DNA of 11,523 nt from Phycisphaerales bacterium (GCA_016763115.1 JAESUL010000053.1:1-11523); one strand, 5' to 3'. Shown: positions 1 through 5,804, counted from the stretch's first letter. Program-made: numbers and translations. The notes: generated from the letters alone by a model not told the origin.

Positions 1-850
1 CGTGACCGGTCCATGGGCAATTGCGGCTATTGATCAGTATCGTTGTGGCTGTTGTGACGTTGTGTTCCGCTTTGTATGCGATGATTTCATCAAGCAGCAC
101 TCTCAGAGCTTTGGTAATTGGCACAATCACCCGCATACGCTCACCGGATTTGCTGGTTTTCCATTCAAGCCAGCTGCCTTTATCAGCAGTGGAGGGGCAT
201 CCAACCAAATCTGCACGCCGTAAGCCCGTGAGCAGTCCAAACATTAGAAACCACCTTAATGGACGACTGGCAGCGCTGGAGAAGGATTCAATGTCCTCCG
301 GTGTCCAAAGGTCTTCTGATCTGTCTGGCTTTTTGTAGAGGTTTTTAATTCCACCGGCGACATGCAGCGTGATTTCGCCCTGATCGACGGCATAATTCAA
401 AATGCGAACCAAAGTTCCCTTCATTTTATCAGCTTGCCTGGGCGTGTCGCTCCATTGATCTCGCCACTGTTTAATGAGTTTTCGTGTTCGGCGATCTTCA
501 AACAGCTCCAGCTCGTCTGGTCCGAATTCATCACGGATTTCCGGGAAGCATTCTTCGTAGCCGTTGCGAGTTGATCTGCGGAGTTTTTTGAATTCGTCCT
601 CAAGTCTGAATTCTGCAATGATCGCGTTCAGAGTTCCGGGAACGCACTCATTCTTGCCTCGCCATTTGTTTTTGGCTTTGTGGTAGGCGTCAACGAAGGA
701 CTTTTTTACCGGTTCCGGTTCAGGAGCATAATCGCGGGTCCAGAATACCGGTGAGCGGGGCTCTCTCGAAACTTTGTAATAATAACGATAGATCCCACTT
801 GTCAGTTTCTTGCGGTAACGGTGAATGCCCTTAAGATTGGTTATTACCAT
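1..850 (-). CDS. int: Tyrosine site-specific integrase, 3' part outside the window
   Basis: This enzyme would integrate and excise the phage genome at its attachment site by tyrosine recombination. The visible 283 codons cover the N-terminal arm-binding region, a SAM-like core-binding segment (about residues 65-170) and the start of the catalytic domain. The first catalytic arginine lies in TGLRRADL (Arg211), and a candidate catalytic lysine in KTSKSG (Lys231 or Lys234). The H-x-x-R box and the nucleophilic tyrosine should lie beyond base 1, so activity cannot be judged. The ATG at 850 is preceded by GGAGGAG about ten bases upstream and overlaps the end of the excisionase-like gene by 20 bases, which indicates coupled translation. 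It is the last gene seen in the leftward operon. The family assignment is firm; the integration site is unknown. Confidence 0.92.
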   Translation of the reverse strand, partial: MVITNLKGIHRYRKKLTSGIYRYYYKVSREPRSPVFWTRDYAPEPEPVKKSFVDAYHKAKNKWRGKNECVPGTLNAIIAEFRLEDEFKKLRRSTRNGYEECFPEIRDEFGPDELELFEDRRTRKLIKQWRDQWSDTPRQADKMKGTLVRILNYAVDQGEITLHVAGGIKNLYKKPDRSEDLWTPEDIESFSSAASRPLRWFLMFGLLTGLRRADLVGCPSTADKGSWLEWKTSKSGERMRVIVPITKALRVLLDEIIAYKAEHNVTTATTILINSRNCPWTGH

Positions 851-1076
851 TCTTCCGTAGTCTCCTCCGTTCAAACGCTGTATCTGCAGCCGCCGATGGG
901 ATTCCACTGTGTTCGTTCAAAACCCTGTCTACAGCCCTGCGGTCCCACCTGTGGGTTCCAATGAGAGGCTTGGGTAGCAGCCCTTTGAGGATCCATGCGC
1001 ACAAAGTACCCTCTGCAATGGAACAGTAAGTTAACAGGTCTGCTTTGGTCATCAAGCGGGGGGCAATATCGGACAT
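831..1076 (-). CDS. xis: Excisionase-like small winged-HTH protein
   Basis: An 81-residue protein with a MerR/AlpA-type winged-helix segment at about residues 9-52: MTKADLLTYC, then AWILKGLLPKP, then HRWDRRAVDRVL. A basic tail follows. Such proteins beside a phage integrase usually act as excisionases, bending attachment-site DNA and setting the direction of recombination; a regulatory role for the operon is also possible. I chose the ATG at 1076 rather than 1088 because GGAGG sits at ideal distance before 1076 and is itself part of the codons that follow the upstream ATG. The 3' end overlaps integrase. The fold is fairly clear; the excisionase role is inferred from position. Confidence 0.75.
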   Translation of the reverse strand: MSDIAPRLMTKADLLTYCSIAEGTLCAWILKGLLPKPLIGTHRWDRRAVDRVLNEHSGIPSAAADTAFERRRLRKNGNNQS

Positions 1077-1129
1077 GAAAACCTCCATGGCGTGACGGCT
1101 TCACAGATATCCCATGAAGCCAGAATTGT

Positions 1130-1495
1130 TCAGTTGACGATAGCTGTGGCGACCTGTCCCAGAGCAGACTGTTGTTCCCGGCTCATATTCTGAAAATCAC
1201 GAATGACCCCGGCACCAACTTTCGTACCTGCCACGCCCATCAGCCCAACAGGGATTTGCTCGTCATCGAACTCTCCCAGACCTTCCAGAAAGAAACCCGC
1301 TGGCACCTTCAGAGCGTTGGCCAGTTGAACCATACGGCTAGCGCTGATGCGGTTGGCGCCACTCTCGTATTTTTGTATTTGCTGGAATGAAATACCAACC
1401 ATCTCCGACAATGCTGATTGAGACAAGTTCCGGCAATTTCGGCGAAATCTCATCCGGCTGCCGACTTCCTGGTCGATTGGATCTATTTTGCACAT
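1130..1495 (-). CDS. XRE-family HTH transcriptional regulator
   Basis: A 121-residue DNA-binding protein. Residues 11-67 form a Cro/CI-type helix-turn-helix domain; LSQSALSEMVGIS and FQQIQKYESGANRIS are the two helices and the turn region. The C-terminal half has no peptidase motif and resembles the short regulators common in alphaproteobacterial genomes and prophages. GGAG lies seven bases before the ATG. It sits inside the leftward integration operon, separate from the LexA-type repressor, so it may tune integrase and excisionase expression. A weak GCGGG/CCCGC hairpin followed by a T-rich stretch (1549 down to about 1512 on this strand) lies just upstream and could lower transcription into it. 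The family is confident; the targets are unknown. Confidence 0.88.
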   Translation of the reverse strand: MCKIDPIDQEVGSRMRFRRNCRNLSQSALSEMVGISFQQIQKYESGANRISASRMVQLANALKVPAGFFLEGLGEFDDEQIPVGLMGVAGTKVGAGVIRDFQNMSREQQSALGQVATAIVN

Positions 1496-1576
1496 TTTAC
1501 TACTCCATTTGAAAAAGGAAGCGGGGAACCGCTCTACAGCTCAACCCGCGGTGCCGGTTGCGAACCCGACGTTTGT

Positions 1577-1702
1577 TCAGACCGCTGCACTCACGATAGA
1601 GAGAACTGCAGCAAGGCTAAAAGCGATGGCGATCGTAAGCAGTGAGCTGGTCACAAAACCAATGGTCGCTCCTGCAAATCTAATATTCTCTCTGGTAAGC
1701 AT
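1577..1702 (-). CDS. Tiny single-pass membrane protein
   Basis: A 41-residue protein starting MLTRENIRFAG, then one hydrophobic segment spanning about residues 10-38 that is rich in alanine, isoleucine, leucine and valine. This predicts a single membrane helix and almost nothing else. I chose the ATG at 1702 because AAGGA lies seven bases upstream; a longer reading to 1765 would add a proline/serine-rich leader over a hairpin-forming stretch and is less likely. It lies between the HNH gene and the XRE regulator. I do not recognise a family. Very small membrane proteins in prophages can be toxins, holin-like or sensor proteins, but nothing here decides among them. Confidence 0.5.
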   Translation of the reverse strand: MLTRENIRFAGATIGFVTSSLLTIAIAFSLAAVLSIVSAAV

Positions 1703-1733
1703 GTCTTGATCCTTTGAAAGAGAAAGTGGGGAC

Positions 1734-1752
1734 GGGTGGGAGTATCCCGCCC
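1734..1752. other. Short GC-rich hairpin in the intercistronic gap
   Basis: GGGTGGGA and TCCCGCCC pair with one mismatch around a three-base loop. It lies in the gap between the HNH gene (end 1780) and the tiny membrane protein (start 1702). No T run follows in the direction of transcription, so it is not a normal intrinsic terminator. It might stabilise the end of the upstream message or reduce downstream expression. Confidence 0.3.
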
Positions 1753-1779
1753 CCGAGTTAGCCACCCTTCGAGGGGAGG

Positions 1780-2235
1780 TCAGGCGGCTGAAACATATTC
1801 AGTTGGTTCATCATCCACGTGCGTGATTGGCAATCGTCCACGTCTGGGGCTGCGGCGTTTAACCTTGCCGTCGAAGCTCTTGGTCATACGGGAGTTAAAA
1901 CCACCACTGCGGAGTTTGGGTGCAGACCATTTGCGGGTCTGGATGCAATGGCGTTTGTTGTGAATGCGTTTTGTCTTGGCAATAGCAGCCTGATCGCGGT
2001 CGGTTTTCTTGCGGTGGCAGGACTTGCAGAGGCAAGCACAGTTGTTGAGATTGTTATCTCCACCAAGGCCGCAAGCGATCACATGATCATATTCGACGGT
2101 GGCGGATGAAAGCTGAATATCGCAGTCCTGGCACAGACCGTGATCGCGCAACAATGCAGCAGCTTTGGTCCTGGGTGTGAAAACCCTTCGTTTGGTTTTC
2201 AGCGGTTCTGCGGGTGGTTTGGGGAAAGGGTTCAA
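1780..2235 (-). CDS. HNH endonuclease with two CxxC zinc pairs
   Basis: A 151-residue protein with a complete beta-beta-alpha-metal HNH core. CQDC (Cys35, Cys38) and the cysteines of CLCKSCH (Cys70, Cys73) would hold a structural zinc. YDHVIACGLGG supplies the Asp50-His51 pair, NNLNN the central asparagine, and His74 the last HNH residue. The tail after residue 85 is strongly basic, as expected for non-specific DNA contact. The family nicks or cuts DNA. Phage HNH genes usually sit beside terminase, whereas this one is in the leftward integration operon. Its ATG overlaps the stop of the preceding gene (ATGA), so translation is probably coupled. The substrate is unknown. Confidence 0.87.
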   Translation of the reverse strand: MNPFPKPPAEPLKTKRRVFTPRTKAAALLRDHGLCQDCDIQLSSATVEYDHVIACGLGGDNNLNNCACLCKSCHRKKTDRDQAAIAKTKRIHNKRHCIQTRKWSAPKLRSGGFNSRMTKSFDGKVKRRSPRRGRLPITHVDDEPTEYVSAA

Positions 2236-2477
2236 TTTGCCTCTCCATCAATATGAATACCCCGGAAGATGGTTTCCGTTACCATCGATCTCATAGCGAC
2301 CTTTTGAGCTATCACATCGATCTCGGCGAGATGGAGCTGGATCAGCCCCGCATAAGCCATAATCAGGGAAGCCGGATTGGTAGCTCCCACGCGATTGGCA
2401 TGGGCTTCGGCTGCGTCATTGATGACTTCAATGTAGACATTGGCCTCTCTAAGAAAGCCATTGGGAGTGATGTTCAT
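2232..2477 (-). CDS. Unknown 81-residue protein, first full gene of the leftward operon
   Basis: I do not recognise this protein. It starts MNITPNGFLREANVYIEV and has an alanine-rich, probably all-helical body that looks soluble and slightly acidic. I chose the ATG at 2477 because GGGAG (2489-2485 on this strand) is seven bases upstream. The frame stays open back to an ATG at 2579, but that start lies upstream of the predicted transcription start and inside the promoter, so it can be excluded. Its stop overlaps the HNH start, so the two are probably translated together and may work together. Context suggests a lysogeny-related role; nothing in the protein itself supports one. Confidence 0.6.
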   Translation of the reverse strand: MNITPNGFLREANVYIEVINDAAEAHANRVGATNPASLIMAYAGLIQLHLAEIDVIAQKVAMRSMVTETIFRGIHIDGEAN

Positions 2478-2518
2478 CACCATTCTCCCGTCGCTGTATT
2501 TGTCTGTTTTCGTGCCAT
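2477..2518 (-). CDS. Possible 13-codon leader peptide
   Basis: The first ATG after the predicted transcription start opens a reading frame MARKQTNTATGEW. Its stop shares one base with the start of the next gene (TGATG), and that gene's ribosome binding site lies inside this frame. The arrangement is that of a translational-coupling leader. No strong ribosome binding site precedes the leader ATG, so it may be chance. Confidence 0.25.
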   Translation of the reverse strand: MARKQTNTATGEW

Positions 2519-2550
2519 GGTTGGTTACTCTCGTGTTTGGCGTATTTTGG

Positions 2551-2579
2551 AGAGTAAAGAGTTTAAAAACCCTAGTCAA
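2551..2579 (-). promoter_or_regulatory. Promoter of the leftward integration operon
   Basis: On the minus strand, TTGACT (2579-2574) and TACTCT (2556-2551) are separated by exactly 17 bases, a good sigma-70-type arrangement. Transcription should start near 2544. One operator-like 14-mer lies within the spacer and a second just upstream of the -35, so the CI-type repressor would probably block this promoter directly. Confidence 0.65.
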
Positions 2580-2600
2580 GTGTAAAGAGTTTTAAAACAC
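2559..2600. promoter_or_regulatory. Pair of operator-like 14-mers at the integration-operon promoter
   Basis: GAGTTTAAAAACCC (2559-2572) and GAGTTTTAAAACAC (2587-2600) start 28 bases apart in the same orientation. The surrounding GTAAAGAGTTT is repeated as well (2554-2564 and 2582-2592). Both match the two 14-mers in the repressor/Cro-position intergenic region (3985-4020), giving a shared near-palindromic pattern close to GRGTTTWAAAACAC. One copy overlaps the promoter spacer. The shared pattern is visible; that the repressor binds it is inferred. Confidence 0.55.
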
Positions 2601-2654
2601 GACACGTATACCCAGTCGTACGCCCGGCAACCAACGCCACAGGAAGGCGTAAAA

Positions 2655-2682
2655 TTGAATTCATCGAGGTGTAGAATACTAT
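2655..2682 (+). promoter_or_regulatory. Possible promoter for the membrane-protein gene
   Basis: TTGAAT and TACTAT are separated by 16 bases, about 80 bases before the membrane-protein start. A second, weaker option begins TTGACT at 2685. The gene faces away from the integration operon and towards the repressor gene, so it needs its own promoter. The rest of 2601-2763 shows nothing else clear. Confidence 0.35.
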
Positions 2683-2763
2683 TATTGACTGTATTTCGTG
2701 TCATATGCCATTGTAGATATAGAGTTTATTCGAATTGATGACGGCGTCTGAATTGAGGTTGGG

Positions 2764-3228
2764 ATGGACAAGGAGACTCGCGAGGGGGCGATAATCGCAT
2801 TCTTCATTATGTTAATTGTAGTGGCTGCAATTCCAGCTTTTGAGGGAAATTGGTATCCCTTTATATCGGCCCTAATGGTTACTGGATTGTTTGAAAGGTG
2901 CATTACTCCGTGCGACGGGTCGCCTAGGTGGACGGTTAGAACAGGATCCGGGCGTCGGAGAATTGGGCGAGAATTGCTATTCCTCTTGAAACTTCCATTT
3001 ATCGTGCTTGAATTTTTAGCGTGTCTCTTCGAGGAGAATGTAGAAGAGTTTTTCTCACTGCTGTGGGCGTTGTTCTTATTGGCGCTCATGGGAGTTGCTG
3101 CGGCAGGATGGGTAACACACGTGTATGTTTGCTTAAAAACAGAGCAATGGTTGCTGCTTATTGGTGGCGCAATAGCGGTGCCGGTTGGCGTTATTCATGG
3201 CGTGGGGATTTGGTTTGGGCAGTGGTAG
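2764..3228 (+). CDS. Multi-pass membrane protein, possible superinfection-exclusion or conversion gene
   Basis: A 154-residue integral membrane protein that I do not recognise. Hydrophobic segments lie at about residues 8-26, 70-88, 96-118 and 128-151, with a shorter one at 31-44, giving four or five helices. A basic loop (RTGSGRRRIGRE, 59-70) is probably cytoplasmic, and an acidic patch (EENVEE) follows the third segment. GAGG lies just before the ATG. The gene stands alone and converges on the repressor gene, with stops only eight bases apart. It can be expressed in the lysogen independently of the early operons. This position is typical of exclusion or lysogenic-conversion proteins, which is inference from place only. 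Confidence 0.68.
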   Translation: MDKETREGAIIAFFIMLIVVAAIPAFEGNWYPFISALMVTGLFERCITPCDGSPRWTVRTGSGRRRIGRELLFLLKLPFIVLEFLACLFEENVEEFFSLLWALFLLALMGVAAAGWVTHVYVCLKTEQWLLLIGGAIAVPVGVIHGVGIWFGQW

Positions 3229-3236
3229 GAAATAAT

Positions 3237-3947
3237 CTAGGAAATGAATATTGCGACTACTTTGTGTACACTTTTTACAAATTTCTCGTCGTCATCTCCC
3301 GAAAACTGAGGGTATACAATTGTTTGAGGCGGGTTTTCCTGCGAAACTGTAACTTCTTCTTTCGATACGCTTTGGAAGCGTTTGATAAAAGCCTCGGATG
3401 TTGGTTCTCCCGGTACATTCAATTGAACCACAACAATATCACCTGTTGATGCCGGTAAATTTGGATTGATGTAAACCAGATTACCAGGCTCAAGTGCCGG
3501 GACCATGCTGTCGCCTATAACGTATAGAGCGTACACTCCGGGAACACCCTCGAGCTGCGGAAGATTAATTGCGTAACCTGAGTTGGTATCTCCGCTGAAT
3601 TCAATTGCTCCGGTCGATAGAGAGCCCGCGGCAGATCCCAATATTGGAGTTTGTCGATTTGAGTTCATGCTCTCTTCATCAAGAAAAGACGTATCCAACC
3701 CAACGGCTGGCCTGGCGTTGGACCGTGCGACACTGTTTGATCCATTTCCATTAAGTAGCCACTCTGAAGAAGTGTCCAATGCATCTGCCATCAATTGCAA
3801 TGTACGTGTGGTTGGATGTTTTACTGACCCACGCAACAGATTTACAAAAAGGTCTTTGCTCTTGCCTACTTTTTTGGCAGCGCTGGTTGGATTGAGATTT
3901 AGTGCAACAAACCGTTCGTTGATGCGCTTTTTTAGATCTTCTGACAT
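3237..3947 (-). CDS. CI-type phage repressor with LexA-like S24 peptidase domain
   Basis: The master repressor of lysogeny: it would bind operators at both early promoters and be removed after DNA damage through RecA-stimulated self-cleavage. Residues 1-65 form the HTH domain (SAAKKVGKSKDLFVNLLRG is the helix-turn-helix region). A linker contains the Ala107-Gly108 cleavage pair (GSAAGS). The C-terminal S24 domain has the nucleophile Ser147 in GDSM and the general base Lys189 in FIKRF. Length (236 residues) and site spacing closely match lambda CI. I chose the ATG at 3947, where the repressor homology begins; the frame stays open to 4163 but would run through the operators and into the divergent gene. 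No strong ribosome binding site precedes it; an inverted repeat, GAGTA-N4-TACTC, lies immediately upstream. Confidence 0.92.
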   Translation of the reverse strand: MSEDLKKRINERFVALNLNPTSAAKKVGKSKDLFVNLLRGSVKHPTTRTLQLMADALDTSSEWLLNGNGSNSVARSNARPAVGLDTSFLDEESMNSNRQTPILGSAAGSLSTGAIEFSGDTNSGYAINLPQLEGVPGVYALYVIGDSMVPALEPGNLVYINPNLPASTGDIVVVQLNVPGEPTSEAFIKRFQSVSKEEVTVSQENPPQTIVYPQFSGDDDEKFVKSVHKVVAIFIS

Positions 3948-3984
3948 TTGAGTAATTCTACTCGGATTCGATTTTTTTTCACCC

Positions 3985-4020
3985 TGGTTTAAAAACACTT
4001 GTGATAGGGTATTTAAACAC
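3985..4020. promoter_or_regulatory. Operator pair in the repressor/Cro-position intergenic region
   Basis: TGGTTTAAAAACAC (3985-3998) and GGGTATTTAAACAC (4007-4020) start 22 bases apart and resemble the two 14-mers at 2559-2600. The second lies inside the spacer of the rightward promoter and the first abuts its -35 box. Binding here would shut off rightward early transcription. No convincing promoter for the repressor itself could be picked out on the minus strand of this region. Confidence 0.6.
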
Positions 4021-4027
4021 CTATGTT
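3999..4027 (+). promoter_or_regulatory. Rightward early promoter (PR-like)
   Basis: TTGTGA and TATGTT are separated by 17 bases, with an operator-like 14-mer in the spacer. Transcription is predicted to start at about 4034-4035, on or next to the ATG of the first rightward gene, which has no ribosome binding site; its message may therefore be leaderless. Confidence 0.5.
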
Positions 4028-4034
4028 GTGAATT

Positions 4035-4292
4035 ATGATTTTGAGCGACCATATCCCCAAACTTGCCAGAATGTACTCCAATCACACTGGAAGGCCCGTC
4101 ACGGCCTTGTCCCGGAAGCTCTTCAAAGACAGCAAAAAAATCCAATTCCTCGTGGATGGTCATGATCTTTGTACCCGTCGATATTGGTCAGCATTGGTTT
4201 GGTTTGAAGAAAACTGGCCAGATGCAGTTGAGTGGCCTGAAGACGTACCAAAACCAGAGCAATTAAAAACTGCACTGGCGGTGGCGTCATGA
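4035..4292 (+). CDS. Cro-position small DNA-binding-like protein
   Basis: An 85-residue protein in the place of Cro: first gene of the rightward transcript, divergent from the repressor. Its pattern is an N-terminal helix (IPKLARMYSNHTGRP), a middle HTH-like region (ALSRKLFKDSKKIQFLVDG, then TRRYWSALVWF), and the closing signature ENWPDAVEWPEDVPKPE. Similar short proteins with a tryptophan/proline ending lie beside repressors in alphaproteobacterial prophages. The ATG at 4035 fits the predicted transcription start and lacks a ribosome binding site; an internal ATG at 4071 also lacks one. By position it probably competes with the repressor at the shared operators. A Cro-like function is inference; I do not see a textbook Cro fold. 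Confidence 0.68.
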   Translation: MILSDHIPKLARMYSNHTGRPVTALSRKLFKDSKKIQFLVDGHDLCTRRYWSALVWFEENWPDAVEWPEDVPKPEQLKTALAVAS

Positions 4293-4338
4293 TCAAACAT
4301 TTTCAAATTCACGATGGCTTTGCCCGCCTTGTGATAGT

Positions 4339-4492
4339 GGCGTCCTGCTTTGTCTCCCGACACACCATGGGGCAGGGCGCTGCATCTTTTCTATCAACCG
4401 CGAATATATGGCCTGTCCTCTTTTCGGCCTTTCGCGAACTTGCACGTGTTGTGCTGGCGGACCAACTCGCACAACACGTGCCTTTTATTTTC
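4339..4492 (+). ncRNA. Candidate structured RNA: three consecutive hairpins ending in an intrinsic terminator
   Basis: Between the Cro-position and CII-like genes, three strong hairpins follow one another. The first pairs GCGTCCTGC (4340-4348) with GCAGGGCGC (4372-4380), nine pairs with one wobble. The second pairs CGCGAA (4399-4404) with TTCGCG (4431-4436), with an inner GGCC/GGCC stem. The third is the terminator at 4442-4481. This could be a regulatory small RNA with its own 3' end, or an attenuator or antitermination element in the early transcript. A reading frame also crosses the segment (4289-4546, ATGA overlap with the gene before, 85 codons), but its product looks like no protein I know and would traverse all three stems. 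Confidence 0.45.
4442..4491 (+). terminator. Strong intrinsic terminator between the Cro-position and CII-like genes
   Basis: GCACGTGTTGTGC (4442-4454) pairs perfectly with GCACAACACGTGC (4469-4481) around a 14-base loop, followed by CTTTTATTTT. A 13-pair stem followed by a T-rich tract is a classic Rho-independent terminator. Its place matches lambda tR1, so expression of everything to its right would depend on readthrough, antitermination or an unseen promoter. Confidence 0.8.
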
Positions 4493-4547
4493 ACAATCTT
4501 TCGAGGCTTGTCAGCTTCTAAGGTTCCAGCAACCAGGATGCTTTGAA

Positions 4548-5060
4548 ATGACTGTAGCTTTCGACAAAAACAACAAACGCAGACAATTGACCGTTGAGGA
4601 TTATCGGGAAATCAAGGACGCATTTAAGCGGTTGGTTCTGTTGTGTTTGAAGGATGGACATCGAGGTGCAACTGCAGCTGCGATTGTGACCCGCGTCAGC
4701 CAGGAGCGGATTAGCCAGTATTACTCACACGATGAGAAGTTTCGTGGTGATTTTGCGCCTGCTGACATCGTGGCAGACCTGGAAGCTCATGTTGATGCAC
4801 CGATCGTAACGGAGTTTCTTGCAGACCTGCAGGACCGACGCCTGATCAAGCGGGATGAATGCACAACAGTACAAAGCCCGGTGAATGCATTGCTGAGTGT
4901 GATTGCAACCATGGGGCAAGTACAGACGCATATTGCGGAGACCATGGCAGATGGCAGGATTGACCCAGAAGAGCGCAAGCAGCCGAAGAAGACATTCAGG
5001 ACAGCAGAAGACCAGCTAACTGCCGCGCGTCGTGCATTCATCGACATCATAGAGGAATAG
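4548..5060 (+). CDS. CII-like phage regulatory protein
   Basis: A 170-residue soluble, helical protein. An N-terminal region (residues 14-95) contains an HTH-like stretch (AAIVTRVSQERISQYYS), then FAPADIVADLEAHVDAPIVTEFLADL, the pattern of the phage regulatory CII group found in proteobacterial prophages. In those proteins this part recognises DNA and the 'ADLE' helix packs against it. The C-terminal half is charged and helical and may oligomerise. I chose the ATG at 4548, preceded by AGGA; the frame continues upstream through the terminator hairpin, which is unlikely to be translated. It lies after the terminator at the head of the replication operon, so it probably acts as a delayed-early activator. 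The family match is from memory of the pattern, not a search. Confidence 0.62.
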   Translation: MTVAFDKNNKRRQLTVEDYREIKDAFKRLVLLCLKDGHRGATAAAIVTRVSQERISQYYSHDEKFRGDFAPADIVADLEAHVDAPIVTEFLADLQDRRLIKRDECTTVQSPVNALLSVIATMGQVQTHIAETMADGRIDPEERKQPKKTFRTAEDQLTAARRAFIDIIEE

Positions 5061-5064
5061 GCTG

Positions 5065-5295
5065 ATGAACAGCATTTTCTACATGGTGCTTCGCAATAAC
5101 GGTTTTGGTTCAGCATCCACCAGCCGTAGGCACTCAACGTTTGATAATGCGGCAGAAGAAGCACATCGGCTTTCCAAAGAGCATGGCGGCGAATTCATCA
5201 TCATGAAATCTACTCACCGGATGAACGCAAGGCCCGCCTGGGTAAGGGATGTTGAGCCTATCGGCGGAGACCTCGACGATGACATGCCGTTTTGA
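5065..5295 (+). CDS. Small conserved phage protein with SSB-type acidic C-terminal tail
   Basis: A 76-residue protein. The compact N-terminal part (FYMVLRNN, then SRRHSTFDNAAEEAHRLSKEHGGEFIIMKS) looks like a small alpha/beta domain seen in many phage early regions. The last residues, GGDLDDDMPF, closely copy the C-terminal peptide of bacterial single-stranded DNA-binding protein (DDDIPF in E. coli), through which SSB recruits replication and repair enzymes. There is no OB fold, so it is not SSB itself. GAGGA overlaps the end of the upstream gene and the next gene follows within 15 bases. The tail suggests contact with SSB-binding proteins such as helicases or RecO-type factors; that is inference. 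Confidence 0.72.
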   Translation: MNSIFYMVLRNNGFGSASTSRRHSTFDNAAEEAHRLSKEHGGEFIIMKSTHRMNARPAWVRDVEPIGGDLDDDMPF

Positions 5296-5307
5296 GGAGT
5301 TTGCGTA

Positions 5308-5802
5308 ATGCTGGAAACCCATGAACATCTATCATCGATCGATCAGCAGGTACTTGCTCGTACCGGCCTTTGGTCAGATGCCGCTTTACAGCGCGTCTAC
5401 GGCAAAACAGCAAAAGACATTCTCAATCAGGACGCCCTGGCTCGTCTGAATGGTGCACTGCCTCCAATCCTGATCAAGGCAACGAAAACCAAACAACTTA
5501 TGGCCTTGCGTGACCATCTCCGGCCATTGGTTGAATTTGTTTGCGATGCATACAATCTCGATCCTGCGGAAGTCATGACGCGAACGGATTCAATTGAGTA
5601 TCAAGCACCGCGCAATGAGGTTTGTTACCTCTGCAGCTGGTCTTGTGAAAAACAATCATCCGCCAATCTGGCAACGGCAATCAACGTAACAACCAGATCA
5701 TTCAACGTCGCCGTCACAGCGTTTTGTGATGCAGCGGGAATACCACTTCCAGAAAGTATGTATCTCGCACAGGCACCGATTATTCCGGCGCGGAGAAACT
5801 GA
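5308..5802 (+). CDS. DnaA domain IV-like protein
   Basis: A 164-residue protein. Residues 69-143 follow the layout of the DNA-binding domain IV of DnaA: LRPLVEFVCDAYNLDPAEVM, then a basic/arginine helix (YQAPRNEVCYLCSW), then a final helix. The AAA+ ATPase portion of DnaA is absent, and the usual D-H-S/T signature loop is replaced by NVTTRSFNVAVTAFC. Two to three cysteines (CYLCSWSC) might bind metal. GAGGAG precedes the ATG. It lies between the SSB-tail protein and the methyltransferase in the replication operon, so a role in binding the origin or in regulating host DnaA is plausible. The similarity is moderate; another HTH family is possible. Confidence 0.55.
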   Translation: MLETHEHLSSIDQQVLARTGLWSDAALQRVYGKTAKDILNQDALARLNGALPPILIKATKTKQLMALRDHLRPLVEFVCDAYNLDPAEVMTRTDSIEYQAPRNEVCYLCSWSCEKQSSANLATAINVTTRSFNVAVTAFCDAAGIPLPESMYLAQAPIIPARRN

Positions 5803-5804
5803 GC

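Noticed and set aside
3948..4163. Upstream extension of the repressor frame to an ATG at 4163
   Set aside because: It would add residues that overlap the operators and the divergent gene; the HTH domain starts properly at 3947.
4289..4546. 85-codon rightward frame starting with an ATGA overlap after the Cro-position gene
   Set aside because: It crosses three stable hairpins including a full intrinsic terminator, and its product resembles no known protein; a structured RNA explains the segment better, although the frame is not excluded.
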